Shown: one piece after another, positions 1-8,455 of the stretch
Numbering within the stretch: the stretch's first letter is position 1
How the letters are laid out: each line of letters starts with the position of its first letter
Assembly: GCF_017310645.1 (NCBI RefSeq)
Contig: NZ_JAFLRH010000030.1
Span: forward strand, 1 to 64,000
Reading direction: 5' to 3'
DNA: 64,000 nucleotides
From: Paradesulfitobacterium ferrireducens
GTDB lineage: Bacteria > Bacillota > Desulfitobacteriia > Desulfitobacteriales > Desulfitobacteriaceae
Translations under genes and position numbers: made by a program
Notes under the pieces: model-generated
What the model was told of the DNA's origin: nothing
The model's database searches: none
The model's input: only the letters and a program-made list of their open reading frames with translations

Positions 1-96
1 TTTCCAAGTAACATCAATCGCCAAGCTTTAGACATGGTACGGTGGGCAGGCTTTGATCCATCCATTTACCTAAAATCCGCTGGCAGCATCCAGTAG
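1..96 (+). other. 3' end of an open frame entering the window, unrecognised
   Basis: Frame 1 is open from the window edge for 31 codons and ends at a TAG at 94-96; the last residues read RWAGFDPSIYLKSAGSIQ. I do not recognise the family. It may be the true end of a gene lying to the left, or another scrap like those that follow. The stretch from 97 to 229 shows no convincing coding signal. Confidence 0.2.
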
Positions 97-229
97 CTGC
101 TGTAAGAGATTACCATGCCTTAAAATAAAATCAGTGAATCTGAACTCGCGGAACAAGGGTTATATACGATCCAAAAAAGTCTTTCATCATGCCAAGTGTT
201 TCTTTAAAACTCAATTTTTCTACACCCCT

Positions 230-457
230 TCAGTCCATTTTAGCGGTTAGTGCTGCACCTAAAGCTGCTGTCAACTCCGGTTCGGGCGGCACCACTACTT
301 GAGCTGACAATTGTTTTTCCAAAAGGTGAACGAGGGGTTGGTAGTAGGCTCCTCCCCCTGAAAAAATCAGCATTGTTTTTTTGAAGATTGGCTGGTCATT
401 TTCCAGAATAACCAGTTTTGTGTTCACCGATCCCAGGTCTAAACCGGCCACTTTCAT
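230..457 (-). pseudogene. Internally deleted BadF/BadG/HgdC-type ATPase
   Basis: The 75-residue frame joins the N-terminal phosphate-1 loop of an ASKHA ATPase (MKVAGLDLGSVNTKLVILEN) directly to a C-terminal part (IFSGGGAYYQPLVHLLEKQL, then PEPELTAALGAALTA). In intact members of this family, which activate 2-hydroxyacyl-CoA dehydratases through a [4Fe-4S] cluster and ATP, about 180 residues lie between these blocks, including the cluster cysteines. That middle is absent here, so the product cannot be a working activator. The start overlaps the end of the dehydratase fragment by 4 nt, as expected of a former operon. It could be expressed as a peptide, but decay by in-frame deletion is the simplest reading. 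Confidence 0.75.
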
Positions 458-1005
458 TTCAGCATCTCCAAAAAGGCATCAATCCGGGTCTTCAGTTGCC
501 CCTGGTCTTCTTCGGAAAAGTCGCTTTCCAGTTTAAGGTGCGGAATATTTCGTTTATCCAGTTCTTTTGCCACTGTATAACTCTCCGCCCCATACGGCTG
601 GCAGAATTGGAGAGTGAAATCGATCACTCCATCGGCTTTTAGATTATCAACCATGGAAATGATATCCTCAATCCGACCGCTATTTGGCGTAAAGCAGGCA
701 CAGTTTACGTTAAGGGGCCGCTTGGCGATATTCTTTAACATTTCCCCTGCTTCTTCAGCGGGTTCAGTCTTATCCTTATAATACCGTTCTCCAATACAAG
801 TTTCTTCGCCAACCACAACTCCGCCCGCTTGTTCGATCAGGGCGTGAATCTTCCAGTATGGAATAGGCTGCGGGGTTCCTGTAATTAAAATACGGGGAGC
901 ATCCGCCGGAACTACCCCTTCCTTGCGGGCCACTCTTTCTTCCAGTTCATCACAAAGAAGATTGACCTGCTGAGCAAACCGTACCGGATCATCAAAGAAG
1001 GCCAA
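454..1005 (-). pseudogene. 5'-truncated 2-hydroxyacyl-CoA dehydratase (HgdB/FldB-like) subunit
   Basis: The 183 residues match the C-terminal half of the HgdB/BcrC-type subunits that carry a [4Fe-4S] cluster and reduce or dehydrate acyl-CoA esters, or serve as double-cubane reductases. Visible landmarks are ILITGTPQPIPYWKIHALIE, a Cys in GEETCIGERYY and another in FTLQFCQPYGAESY. Family members are usually 370-430 residues. Here the frame closes with a TGA at 1018-1020, five codons upstream of a TTG that could serve only as a makeshift start. The N-terminal half with its own cluster ligands is missing. It precedes the deleted activator ATPase with a 4-nt overlap, so activator and component were probably once a pair. 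Confidence 0.75.
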
Positions 1006-1191
1006 TTGGTTAATCAGTCAAAGCCAGATTTGGCTCCCACACTAAGACATTATAGCAACAGTCAGAATTTAGTGGAAATACATTTTATCGTTATCGAAGA
1101 TTGATTTCCATCGATAAAATAGATACACTTAGGTAAGGACGATTACGATGGGAAGGCGTGGAGAGCTTGTTGCTGCATCAGCTTGAGGTAT

Positions 1192-1257
1192 TCATTCAAC
1201 CCCCAAACCCTTGGCCGTTTCTTCCCCGCTGTTCAGGGCATTGTGAGAGAACTTAAA
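1192..1257 (-). pseudogene. Relic of a FecCD-type permease gene
   Basis: Read on the minus strand this piece gives FKFSHNALNSGEETAKGLG followed by V, E and a stop. The intact permease at 8452-9522 has the matching segment YNALDSGEETAKGLGVEVEK. The similarity is visible at both DNA and protein level over about 60 nt, and no flanking permease sequence survives. It is a leftover of a second FecCD gene. The rest of 1021-1273 holds no gene; an inverted repeat TTTATCG/CGATAAA lies near 1086-1122. Confidence 0.7.
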
Positions 1258-1273
1258 GACATCATCGGGCCTA

Positions 1274-1834
1274 TTATTGTCTTACCGCTGCCGCAATTTC
1301 TCGGCTACCCAGTTCATCCAATCTGCTATATCTTCCACCGAGGGCCTTAGCCAGTTCCACCGGCAGTCCCAGCCGGATAAAGCCCTGCTCGCTGTCGATC
1401 ACCCAGGCCGGAATCCCCGCCAGGCCGATGCGCTCAGCGATGGCTAAGGCTTCCTCTGCCGGGTCGGTTCCGTGCAGGGACACATTCGCCCGACCGTCGG
1501 AAACGAGCACGAGCAGAGGAGCCAGATCCGCATCCTGGGCCCTGGCCGCCTGCAAGAACTCATAGCCCAGGGCAAGTCCGTGCGCCAAGGGCGTTTTGCC
1601 ACCGGTGGGCAGCACTTGCAGCTTCTTGCGCGCCCGTTCCACACTGCGGGTGATGCCAAGGACGATTTCGGCTGAATTCCCGCGAAAAGCGATCACGGCA
1701 ACCTTATCCCTTTTCTGGTACGCATCCTCCAATAAGGAAAAAATCGCTCCTTTCACGACCTTGATCCGTCTCTCCACTCCCATCGAACCGCTAAGGTGCT
1801 GCCTCCTTGGCCGCGGCGGTAAACTGGTGCACAA
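1274..1834 (-). pseudogene. Von Willebrand (VWA) part of a ChlD/BchD-type chelatase subunit, detached and out of frame
   Basis: From the ATG at 1783 (MGVERRIKVVKGAIFSLLED) to the stop this is the VWA domain of a magnesium/cobalt chelatase D subunit, with GGKTPLAHGLALGYEF and LVLVSDGRANVSLHGTDP. The D subunit cooperates with a ChlI AAA+ ATPase to drive metal insertion by the CobN/ChlH subunit. In intact proteins the metal-ion adhesion motif reads DxSGSM. Here the residues before SGSM are QHL, translated from the shifted 3' end of the upstream chlI gene, so the key Asp is gone. The frame differs by one from chlI. I infer that an I-D fusion lost its linker and the first VWA residues. An independent VWA product starting at 1783 is possible but would lack the MIDAS start. 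Confidence 0.7.
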
Positions 1835-2858
1835 ACATCTCTACTTCCGCCCATTCCAACACTCCCTCTTCGAACGGTCTGCGGCGCATGCGGTGGGGCA
1901 GGGCCAGCTTCGCCGCGGTCAAAACATCCTGCACAGTCACACTCGCCCTTCCCTCATAAGCCGCCAAAGTCACCGCCGTCTTGACCAAGCTCAGGTCAGC
2001 CCGGTGTCCATCCACCTCCAAATGAATCGCCAGACGGGCCACAAGCTCCAAAATCTGCTCATCCCAGCGGACATAAGGCAGAAATTCTTGGGCTGCCCGA
2101 ATCCTACGTCTCAACTTTTCCTGCTCCGGAGCGTAACGCGCTTGAAAAGCTTCCGGATCCTGTTCAAACTCCAAGCGTCTGCGCACCACTTCCATCCGCA
2201 GAGCCGGATCCCGTTCTCCGACCACATCGACCACGAGGCCAAATCGATCCAAAAGCTGGGGCCGCAGATCCCCTTCCTCCGGATTCATCGTCCCCACGAG
2301 CACGAACCGGGCCGGATGGCTGAAAGAAACGCCTTCCCGCTCCACCGTATTGACCCCCATAGCGGCCGCATCCAACAGCAGATCGACCAAATGATCCTCC
2401 AGCAGGTTGACTTCATCCACGTACAGAATATTGCGATTGGCCTGCGCCAAAATCCCCGCTTCAAACTTTTTTGTCCCTGTTTTCAGCGCCTGTTCGATAT
2501 CCAAAGTTCCGACCACCCGGTCTTCGGCGGCGCTTACGGGCAGCTCGACCACCCGCATCTTCCCTGACTCTGTGACTAAAGTCTCTCCCGCAGCCAGCCT
2601 TTCCCGGCAGGCTGTACAAAGATGCGCCGTATCCGTGGGATCGCAGGCATAAAGACACCCCTTAACCTGATTTCTTGTTGGTAGTAGATCGGCCAAGGCC
2701 CGCACCGCCGTCGACTTAGCCGTGCCCTTTTCTCCCCGGATCAAAACCCCGCCCAGAGCCGGATTGATCCCATTAAGAATGAGTGCCTGCTTCATTCCCT
2801 CTTGGCCGACCAGCGCGGTAAAGGGATAAGCTCTCCCTTCCGTTTCCATATTGTTCAA
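1791..2858 (-). CDS. ChlI/BchI-type AAA+ chelatase ATPase
   Basis: This 355-residue AAA+ ATPase belongs to the magnesium/cobalt chelatase I family that powers metal insertion into tetrapyrroles with CobN/ChlH and a D subunit. Visible motifs are the Walker [19 protein letters not shown] at about 38-55, four Cys in the CYACD...CTAC insertion, Walker [21 protein letters not shown], sensor 1 [20 protein letters not shown], and a C-terminal helical domain ending at residue 355. Length is normal for a stand-alone I subunit. However, VWA sequence follows directly in another frame, so the gene was probably longer, as an I-D fusion. It lies downstream of the ABC-2 exporter genes. Its partners CobN and D are broken here, so its present function is doubtful. 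Confidence 0.8.
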   Translation of the reverse strand: MNNMETEGRAYPFTALVGQEGMKQALILNGINPALGGVLIRGEKGTAKSTAVRALADLLPTRNQVKGCLYACDPTDTAHLCTACRERLAAGETLVTESGKMRVVELPVSAAEDRVVGTLDIEQALKTGTKKFEAGILAQANRNILYVDEVNLLEDHLVDLLLDAAAMGVNTVEREGVSFSHPARFVLVGTMNPEEGDLRPQLLDRFGLVVDVVGERDPALRMEVVRRRLEFEQDPEAFQARYAPEQEKLRRRIRAAQEFLPYVRWDEQILELVARLAIHLEVDGHRADLSLVKTAVTLAAYEGRASVTVQDVLTAAKLALPHRMRRRPFEEGVLEWAEVEMFVHQFTAAAKEAAP

Positions 2859-2884
2859 TGGTTCATCCTCCCTTGGTTCTTATT

Positions 2885-3628
2885 TCACCCGATGGCCTCC
2901 GCCTTGGTACACGTTCTGACACCGACCACAAACAGAACCACAAAATAAAGCGCCAAGACCACCACGTTCAGCCCCAGCATCCCCAGATGCCCTCCGCTGT
3001 TGCGCAAACCTTGGCTGGTATGCGTCAACGGCAGGAGCCCAATGAAGGCTTTGATCAGCCAGGGCATTTTTTCCAGGGGGAAAAACGTACCACATAAAAA
3101 AGCCATCGGTGTAATCACAAAGTTAGTGAATTTGGCCATGTCGGCATGGGAATCGATCAACACCCCGGCCGTAAAACCCAAGGCTGCAAACACCAGGCAG
3201 TTGAGGATCAGGATCAAGAAAAACAAGGCATTGAGTTTCAGCCCAGTCGGAAAGAAAAGGGCGATCAGCAAGATGAGCACCCCGGAATAGAGCCCCCGCA
3301 GGGCACCGGCACTGATCTTGCCGGCCGCATACACCGTCATCTTGACTGGAGCCACCATAAACTCCTCAAAGGTCTTATCATAAATGCGGGAAAGGTTGAC
3401 GGCATTGCCGACCGTACTGAAGCTAACCATCATGGTCGTCAGGGCTACGATCCCGGGAATGACAAACTGCAGATAGTTATGCCCGCCGACCGTCATTCCT
3501 CCCCCCAGACCCCAGCCAAAGGCAATCAAGTAGAGAACCGGAGAAATCATCGCCCCTAACGTAATGCTGCGAAACTTCCGCTTGAATAAGACAAATTCCT
3601 GCCAGAGAATCGCCAGATAACTCCTCAT
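2885..3628 (-). CDS. ABC-2 type transporter permease
   Basis: The 247-residue product has six hydrophobic segments and the ABC-2 family pattern, with the conserved stretch TFEEFMVAPVKMTVYAAGK in the cytoplasmic loop and a late FFPLEKMPWLIKAF motif. It forms the membrane part of an exporter with the ATPase encoded just upstream; the start overlaps that gene by 4 nt. Exporters of this kind carry drugs, lipids or natural products, and the substrate cannot be read from sequence. Linkage to CobN/ChlI genes behind a cobalamin riboswitch suggests a tetrapyrrole or metal-related role (inference). Reading frame and length look intact despite the decayed neighbours. Confidence 0.8.
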   Translation of the reverse strand: MRSYLAILWQEFVLFKRKFRSITLGAMISPVLYLIAFGWGLGGGMTVGGHNYLQFVIPGIVALTTMMVSFSTVGNAVNLSRIYDKTFEEFMVAPVKMTVYAAGKISAGALRGLYSGVLILLIALFFPTGLKLNALFFLILILNCLVFAALGFTAGVLIDSHADMAKFTNFVITPMAFLCGTFFPLEKMPWLIKAFIGLLPLTHTSQGLRNSGGHLGMLGLNVVVLALYFVVLFVVGVRTCTKAEAIG

Positions 3629-4464
3629 TCAGACACCCTCCTGTTCGTGAGCTGGATAAAGACATCCTCCAGATTGGCCGGACGGATGTTGACACTCCCC
3701 TCCAGAGAGGCTGCCCGACTTAAGGCCTCCTCCCGCGTGGCAAAAAACTCGCTCGTCGTAACCCCTTGGGTGAAATGCTCCAGCACGATCGTGCCGCTTT
3801 TGGCGATCAGGTTTCGCGGCGTGTCCAACTCAATCAGGCGGCCTTCGTGCATCAGTCCCACCCGGTCACAGAGGATTTCGGCCTCTTCGATATAGTGAGT
3901 CGTCAACAGAACGGTCAGCCCTTCGGCTTTCAAGGTTTTCAGAAGATCCCACATCTTGCGGCGCACAGCGGGATCCAGCCCCACCGTCGGTTCGTCCAAC
4001 AGGAGCACCGCAGGCCGGTGCATGAGCGCGCGGGCAATCATGAGTTTGCGCTTCATGCCGCCGGAGAAGGTTCTGACCAGATCATGGGCCCGCTCCTCCA
4101 GTTCCGTAAAAATGAGCAATTCCTGAATCCTTCCCCGCCGCTCCTCTTTGCCCAGCCCAAAAAGACGCCCATGCAGTTCCAGGTTCTCCCAGGCCGACAT
4201 CTCTCCGTCCAGGTTGTTATGCTGGGGAACAACTCCAATGGTGCGTTTTATTTCCGTCAAATTGCGGTCCATCCGCTTCCCGGCAATGCTAACCGAGCCA
4301 GAGGTTGGAGGAGTCAGAGTGCTCAGCATGCGCACGGTCGTCGATTTACCCGCCCCGTTCGGTCCCAACAACCCAAAGAACTCTCCTTGAGCGATCGCCA
4401 AGTTGAGACCCTTCACGGCTCTCACTTTACCATAGGTTTTTTCCAGATCCTCAATAATCAACAT
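3625..4464 (-). CDS. ABC transporter ATP-binding protein (DrrA/CcmA-like)
   Basis: ATPase partner of the ABC-2 permease. Walker A is [20 protein letters not shown], the signature is [18 protein letters not shown], Walker B is [13 protein letters not shown] and the switch His is in [13 protein letters not shown]-terminal extension of about 70 residues ends in [12 protein letters not shown], typical of daunorubicin-resistance type ATPases. I take the ATG at 4464 ([13 protein letters not shown]); a TTG one codon earlier is possible. It starts about 7 nt after the cobN fragment's stop, so the two were co-transcribed. Confidence 0.85.
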   Translation of the reverse strand: MLIIEDLEKTYGKVRAVKGLNLAIAQGEFFGLLGPNGAGKSTTVRMLSTLTPPTSGSVSIAGKRMDRNLTEIKRTIGVVPQHNNLDGEMSAWENLELHGRLFGLGKEERRGRIQELLIFTELEERAHDLVRTFSGGMKRKLMIARALMHRPAVLLLDEPTVGLDPAVRRKMWDLLKTLKAEGLTVLLTTHYIEEAEILCDRVGLMHEGRLIELDTPRNLIAKSGTIVLEHFTQGVTTSEFFATREEALSRAASLEGSVNIRPANLEDVFIQLTNRRVSE

Positions 4465-4470
4465 CAATGC

Positions 4471-5590
4471 TTAAGCCCCTTCCATGTCTCCTTCGCTCTC
4501 CAGGTAGATGCTTCGGAGTGCCTGGAGCGCCTCCGGCTCGGCCTCCCACATCCCCCGCTGGGCGGCCTCCAACAAACGTTCGCTGATCTGGTGCAGAGCC
4601 CAGGGATTGACCTCCCGGATCCACTCTCTCCGCTCCTCATTGAATAAGTAAAAAGCGGCCATCTGATCATACATCCAGTTTTGGAGCACCTGGGCTGTGG
4701 CATCCCAGCCAAAGGCGATATCGACCATGGCTGCGATCTCCTGCGCCCCTTTATACCCATGCTGCTGCAGCCCGGCAAACCACTTGGGATTAAAAATCCG
4801 CGCCCGCATAATCCGGGCCGTCTCTTCCCGGATATCCCTCACTTTAGGGCGCTCCGGATCTCTTGCATCCCCCGAATACGAGCGGGGAGCCTTCCCGGAA
4901 TGCGTCGTAATGCCGGCAATCAAGCCGCCATGGTAAATATAATAGCAATCGTCCTCCAACATATCAATTTCCTGAGAGGACTCGTTCTTGATCGTCGCTT
5001 CCGCCTCAGCCAGCCTGCGGGCAAAGACTTCCGTCACCTGACGTCCGTGCAGCTTCCGTCCATAAGCATATCCGCTCCACCGCGTATAGACATTCCCCAA
5101 ATCCTCCTGACTCTGCCAATTGCGGCTGTTGATCAGCACATCCACACCGCCGCCATACGTTCCCGGCGGACAGCCGAAAACACGCATCCAGAGAGCTTGC
5201 ATCAGATGAATAAAGCGCTCCCCCTCCGAAACCTGGCCAAACACGTGCAAACCATCCTTGATCAGGGAACTCTTGATCTCCTCCAGCCAGACATGCAAGC
5301 GTTTGACAAAGGCCGGAAAATCCCTTTCCGCTCCCTGAAGATCCTCATCTAAATGCTGGCTCTGCACCAACTCCCACAAACGCTCTTCCAGATAGGGAAG
5401 CTTGGCTGGATCTTGCTGCTCGGCCTGTTCGTAGTTCTGGATCAGTTCATCAAGTACCGCCAGTTCCTCGTAAACCCAGCTGCGGGTTAGAGACGGGATC
5501 AAGTGATCTAGGAGCACGCCGTAAGAACGCCGCTTGACCTGGATTCCCTCGCCTTAATCTCTTCATTCATATAGGGTACCGGCAGAATCC
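4471..5590 (-). pseudogene. C-terminal remnant of a CobN-type chelatase large subunit
   Basis: The open part (4471-5517) encodes about 348 residues matching the C-terminal third of CobN/ChlH chelatases, which bind the tetrapyrrole and receive the metal. Examples are LLDHLIPSLTRSWVYEELAV, FGCPPGTYGGGVDVLI, GNVYTRWSGYAYG and DDCYYIYHGG. Family members are about 1200-1300 residues. The family-like sequence continues upstream of 5517 as GEGIQVKRRSYGV, but hits a TAA around 5555, and one more stretch (PVPYMNEEIK) follows in the next frame. So there is a frameshift near 5551-5558 plus loss of the first 800-900 residues. It cannot work as a chelatase. Tight spacing to the ABC ATPase shows the former operon. 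Confidence 0.8.
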
Positions 5591-5610
5591 CGACGTCGTT
5601 GCCAAAATTG

Positions 5611-6390
5611 TCAATCCCTGGCCATTCCCCGCAGGATCACCCGCTGAAAAAAGGGTTCTGCCGCCTCGCGCAAGGCCTGCAGGGCAACTTCATCGAAAGC
5701 CGGCATCGTTCGATAAACCGGATCCAAATTACCCGACCCGGAACGAAAAGGCTGCAGGACATAGGTTCGTTCGACCGGCTCCGGATGGTGAATAAGCCGT
5801 TCCTGGACCGCTTCTGACAAGATGCCGTTATCGATAGCCCGGATCCAGCGACCGATAGCCGCAATCTCCTTTGGCCCGTGCAGACCGGGCACTACCGTAG
5901 TCCGCAACTCATGGGGCCGACCTGCGAGCAGTGCCACGCTGTGAGCAATCTTTTCCACATCCGCCCAGATTCCAGCCGTCTTGGCATAAACGGTGGGAGC
6001 GTTCTTAATGTCCAGAGCGACATAATCCAGCTCCCCCAGGCAATCCGCCAGAACTTCCGGATGGGAACCGTTGGTATCCAATTTCACTCGATACCCCATA
6101 GCCTTGATCTCACGGATCAACCGACCGAGCCGGGAAGGATTAAGGGTCGGCTCGCCACCTGTGATGGTGACGACATCCACCAGACCCCTGCGCCGATGCA
6201 ACGCAGTCAGAACCTCTTTAAAGGAGATCGCTGCTCCTCGAGGATCCAGCACCAGGGAACCATTATGGCAAAAGGGGCAGCGAAAATTACATCCACCGAG
6301 AAAAAGCGTGCTGCATAGCTTACCAGGGTAATCCACCGCCGAGGTCAACTGCACTCCCGCTAAGGTGTCTTCAGATTCAACGGGCAGCAT
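5611..6390 (-). CDS. nrdG: Radical SAM activating protein of the anaerobic ribonucleotide reductase type (NrdG)
   Basis: The 259-residue enzyme would use S-adenosylmethionine and a [4Fe-4S] cluster to install the glycyl radical on NrdD. The cluster motif CNFRCPFC, a C-x3-C-x2-C spacing, sits at about residues 33-40 after LTSAVDYPGKLCSTLFLGG, and the SAM-binding TITGGEPTLNP follows. I prefer the ATG at 6390, preceded by CAGGA and overlapping the 3' end of the nrdD remnant, as in many nrdDG operons; a TTG at 6396 also exists. The frame is intact, but its substrate protein next door is destroyed, so the gene is either newly orphaned or serves another glycyl-radical enzyme. A YjjW/PflA-like role cannot be excluded. 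Confidence 0.75.
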   Translation of the reverse strand: MLPVESEDTLAGVQLTSAVDYPGKLCSTLFLGGCNFRCPFCHNGSLVLDPRGAAISFKEVLTALHRRRGLVDVVTITGGEPTLNPSRLGRLIREIKAMGYRVKLDTNGSHPEVLADCLGELDYVALDIKNAPTVYAKTAGIWADVEKIAHSVALLAGRPHELRTTVVPGLHGPKEIAAIGRWIRAIDNGILSEAVQERLIHHPEPVERTYVLQPFRSGSGNLDPVYRTMPAFDEVALQALREAAEPFFQRVILRGMARD

Positions 6391-6935
6391 AGACAAATTC
6401 CTGCCTCTCCTGGAATTCTGCGCACTTACCCTTGTTCCAGTTCTGAACCGGCCGGAAATACCCCACGATCCGGCTCCACACCTCTGTCATCCCACCGCAG
6501 ATAGGACAATGATAATGCTCCCCGCTAATATATCCGTGAACCTCACAAACGGAAAAAGTCGGGGTCACCGTAAAATAAGGAACACGATAACGGGCAAAGA
6601 CTTTCTGCAATAAGTTCCACCACCGGGTTGTCCCAAGCAAAATTCTGGGTAATGTTGTACGTCGGAATGGGAAAAGAAAAGGATCGGCCCGCTGCATCCC
6701 CTTCCATCATGACCTCGCAAAAAGCGAGGTTGATCATGTCCATCTCTTTCTGATAATCCTTATACTGCTCTTCTCCGTACTCCCCGGCCACAAGAACGTA
6801 TTCTTCGGCAATGGGCGATGCGTCAGCCACGACATCCAGCGTAATATTGGTAAAGGGGGTTTGGAATCCCACTCGAGTGGGAACGTTCAAGTTAAAAATG
6901 ACATGATACTTTGTTCGCCATCGATGACTACGTTT
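6377..6935 (-). pseudogene. nrdD: Fragments of class III anaerobic ribonucleotide reductase (nrdD)
   Basis: Two family blocks survive in different frames. Around 6543-6900 lies VIFNLNVPTRVGFQTPFTNI, then MDMINLAFCEVMMEGDA and FPIPTYNITQNFAWDNPVVE, from the middle of NrdD. At 6377-6600 lies the C-terminal end: RYRVPYFTVTPTFSVCEVHG, the zinc cysteines of CEVHG and CPICGG, and the glycyl-radical loop WSRIVGYFRPV. The N-terminal 300 or so residues and roughly 250 residues between the blocks are missing, and the blocks are frameshifted. NrdD would make deoxyribonucleotides anaerobically without B12, which fits its place behind a cobalamin riboswitch. It is clearly non-functional. Confidence 0.8.
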
Positions 6936-7087
6936 GGCATGCCTGACTCTTTTTCCTGCATCGGTTGCCAGACCGTGATAATCCTGAACTAAGCCCGTTT
7001 TTCCCCAGGCGACAGGATAAAAACAACGCCCCGCGTACGCCCCGACTTCATCCTTCCCCGCTGTTTAGGCTTTTGAGGCTTTTGAAT

Positions 7088-7276
7088 TTATTCAATTCTT
7101 GCACTACCTTTAACTTTTTCTATGATTCTTATCTTGTCGTGCCCCTCAAGCTCTTCAAGCTCATCATCGATATCCATAAGCTGTACCAACCACTTGACAC
7201 GATGCTCCCGATCGGTCGCAAGTTGCCCTAAAACTTCTTCCCGCGCCCGGCGCAACGATTTGACGTATGCCACCAT
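7088..7276 (-). CDS. Small charged protein of unknown function behind the cobalamin riboswitch
   Basis: This 62-residue, highly charged sequence (MVAYVKSLRRAREEVLGQ to IEKVKGSARIE) is mostly helical by composition, with the Glu/Asp-rich stretch DIDDELEELEG. It has an AAGGATGAAG ribosome site a few bases before the ATG at 7276 and is the first frame after the riboswitch and terminator. I recognise no family. It may be a genuine small gene, or an in-frame scrap of something deleted like its neighbours. The stretch 6960-7087 shows nothing clear. Confidence 0.35.
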   Translation of the reverse strand: MVAYVKSLRRAREEVLGQLATDREHRVKWLVQLMDIDDELEELEGHDKIRIIEKVKGSARIE

Positions 7277-7344
7277 TTTTCTTCATCCTTTCTTCTAACT
7301 CCAACGACCATACCGATCAACGATCCATACTGATAGCCCATAAC

Positions 7345-7378
7345 AAAAACCCTTCACAGAAATCCTGTAAAGGGTTTT
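7345..7378 (-). terminator. Rho-independent terminator of the first cobalamin riboswitch
   Basis: On the minus strand AAAACCCTTTACAG pairs with CTGTGAAGGGTTTT around a short loop, and Ts follow. It sits about 90 nt after the riboswitch aptamer and before the first gene. This is the usual expression platform of a cobalamin riboswitch acting by transcription termination: with B12 bound, the terminator forms. Confidence 0.8.
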
Positions 7379-7465
7379 AGCTTGTTCCGGCTAGCCAGAT
7401 AATATCTTCCAGTTACCAGGCATCGCTACATTCCCCCTATCCTCCGTAGGTTCCTGTGTGGCTTC

Positions 7466-7640
7466 GAAGCGAGCAGGTCTCCTGGCTTAAGTTCATCGCC
7501 GCCTTACGTCTTCCCGGTTGCCCAGTGACATCCTGTAAGGCCGCTCACTATCACAGTGGCGGGACCGCGTCAGATTGGCTGACTTCCCTTTTCAATACTT
7601 TCCTAAAAGAAAAGTATACTCGCTCTCGCATATGAAGTTT
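7466..7640 (-). promoter_or_regulatory. Cobalamin (adenosylcobalamin) riboswitch 1
   Basis: Read on the minus strand, the conserved B12-box order is present: GGGAAGTCAG, then GCGGTCCCGCCACTGT, then GTCACTGGGCAACCGGGAAG, and finally AAGCCAGGAGACCTGC, the core B12 box, near 7473-7488. It shares long identical blocks with the second copy at 20.5 kb. It controls the genes to its left (7276 down to about 1274). The importer genes to its right end just before it at 7703 and are not its target. Confidence 0.95.
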
Positions 7641-7650
7641 TCCAAGAATA

Positions 7651-7672
7651 GGCTAGCAGATAAGAACTAGCC
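7651..7672 (-). terminator. Possible weak terminator after the importer operon
   Basis: GGCTAG and CTAGCC are separated by ten bases, and TATTCTT follows on the minus strand. It lies between the end of the importer ATPase gene and the riboswitch. The stem is only six pairs, so this is a modest call. Confidence 0.4.
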
Positions 7673-7702
7673 TGTCAAGGTGAATGCTCCGTTTTGTTGC
7701 CT

Positions 7703-8455
7703 TTATAAAGGCATAACCACAGGCCGGTTCTCTATCTGCCCAAGCCTGACCTTCACTCCATACACCTTGGCGATATTCTCCTCGGTCATCACCTCCATTC
7801 CGCCCACGGCCAAGACCTTTTTGTCTTTGAGCAGGAGAAAACGGTTGGCAAAGCGCAGCGCCAGATTCAGATCATGCATGACTGCAATCACTGCCAGATC
7901 CCGCTCCTGGGCCGTTTCCTTTACCGCCCGCAATACTTCGATTTGGTTTTTCAAATCCAGATTGCTGGTTGGCTCGTCCAAGAGGAGAACATCCGGTTCC
8001 TGCGCCAAAGCGCGGGCAATAATCACTTTCTGCAGTTCCCCGCCACTCATTTCATCCAGATAACGCAAGGCAAAAGGTTCAAGTCCCAGCCTTTCCAACA
8101 CTTCCTGCACCAGGCTCAGATCATGGGCCGAGGCTTCCCATTGAATGTACGGCTTGCGTCCCAGGAGCACCGCATCAAACACGGTTAAACGGCTGCTTTC
8201 ATAACGTTGGGAAACGTACGCTAAATGGCGGGCGATCTCCGTGCGGCTGAGCTTAAAAAGATCAGCTGTTTCGAGTAGAATTTTCCCTTTCTCAGGCCGT
8301 ATAATCCGGTTTAAACTCTTGAGCAAGGTTGACTTACCGGCCCCGTTATTCCCCAACACGGCCAGGAATTCCCCTCTGGCTACCGCAAAACTCACATCCT
8401 CCAGAACTTTGCTGATGCCATAACGAAACCCCAATTGCTTGACGGATAGTATCAT
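7703..8455 (-). CDS. ABC importer ATPase (FecE/BtuD-like)
   Basis: The 250-residue ATPase of an iron-complex/cobalamin-type importer has Walker A LGNNGAGKSTLLKSL, the Q-loop in LAYVSQRYE, the signature MSGGELQKVIIARAL, Walker [15 protein letters not shown] and the switch His in VMHDLNLALRF. It overlaps the permease gene by 4 nt, so they are translationally coupled. It energises uptake through the FecCD-type permease encoded upstream. The substrate could be a siderophore, heme, corrinoid or a molybdenum/tungsten complex; see the FmdE entry for the context. Confidence 0.9.
   Translation of the reverse strand: MILSVKQLGFRYGISKVLEDVSFAVARGEFLAVLGNNGAGKSTLLKSLNRIIRPEKGKILLETADLFKLSRTEIARHLAYVSQRYESSRLTVFDAVLLGRKPYIQWEASAHDLSLVQEVLERLGLEPFALRYLDEMSGGELQKVIIARALAQEPDVLLLDEPTSNLDLKNQIEVLRAVKETAQERDLAVIAVMHDLNLALRFANRFLLLKDKKVLAVGGMEVMTEENIAKVYGVKVRLGQIENRPVVMPL

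Noticed and set aside
1596-2567. Long open frame on the plus strand across chlI
   Set aside because: It is antisense to the ChlI gene and its translation shows no family; it is a by-product of GC-rich coding sequence.
3766-4647. Long plus-strand frame across the ABC ATPase
   Set aside because: It lies antisense to an evident ABC ATPase, has no motif and low-complexity composition.
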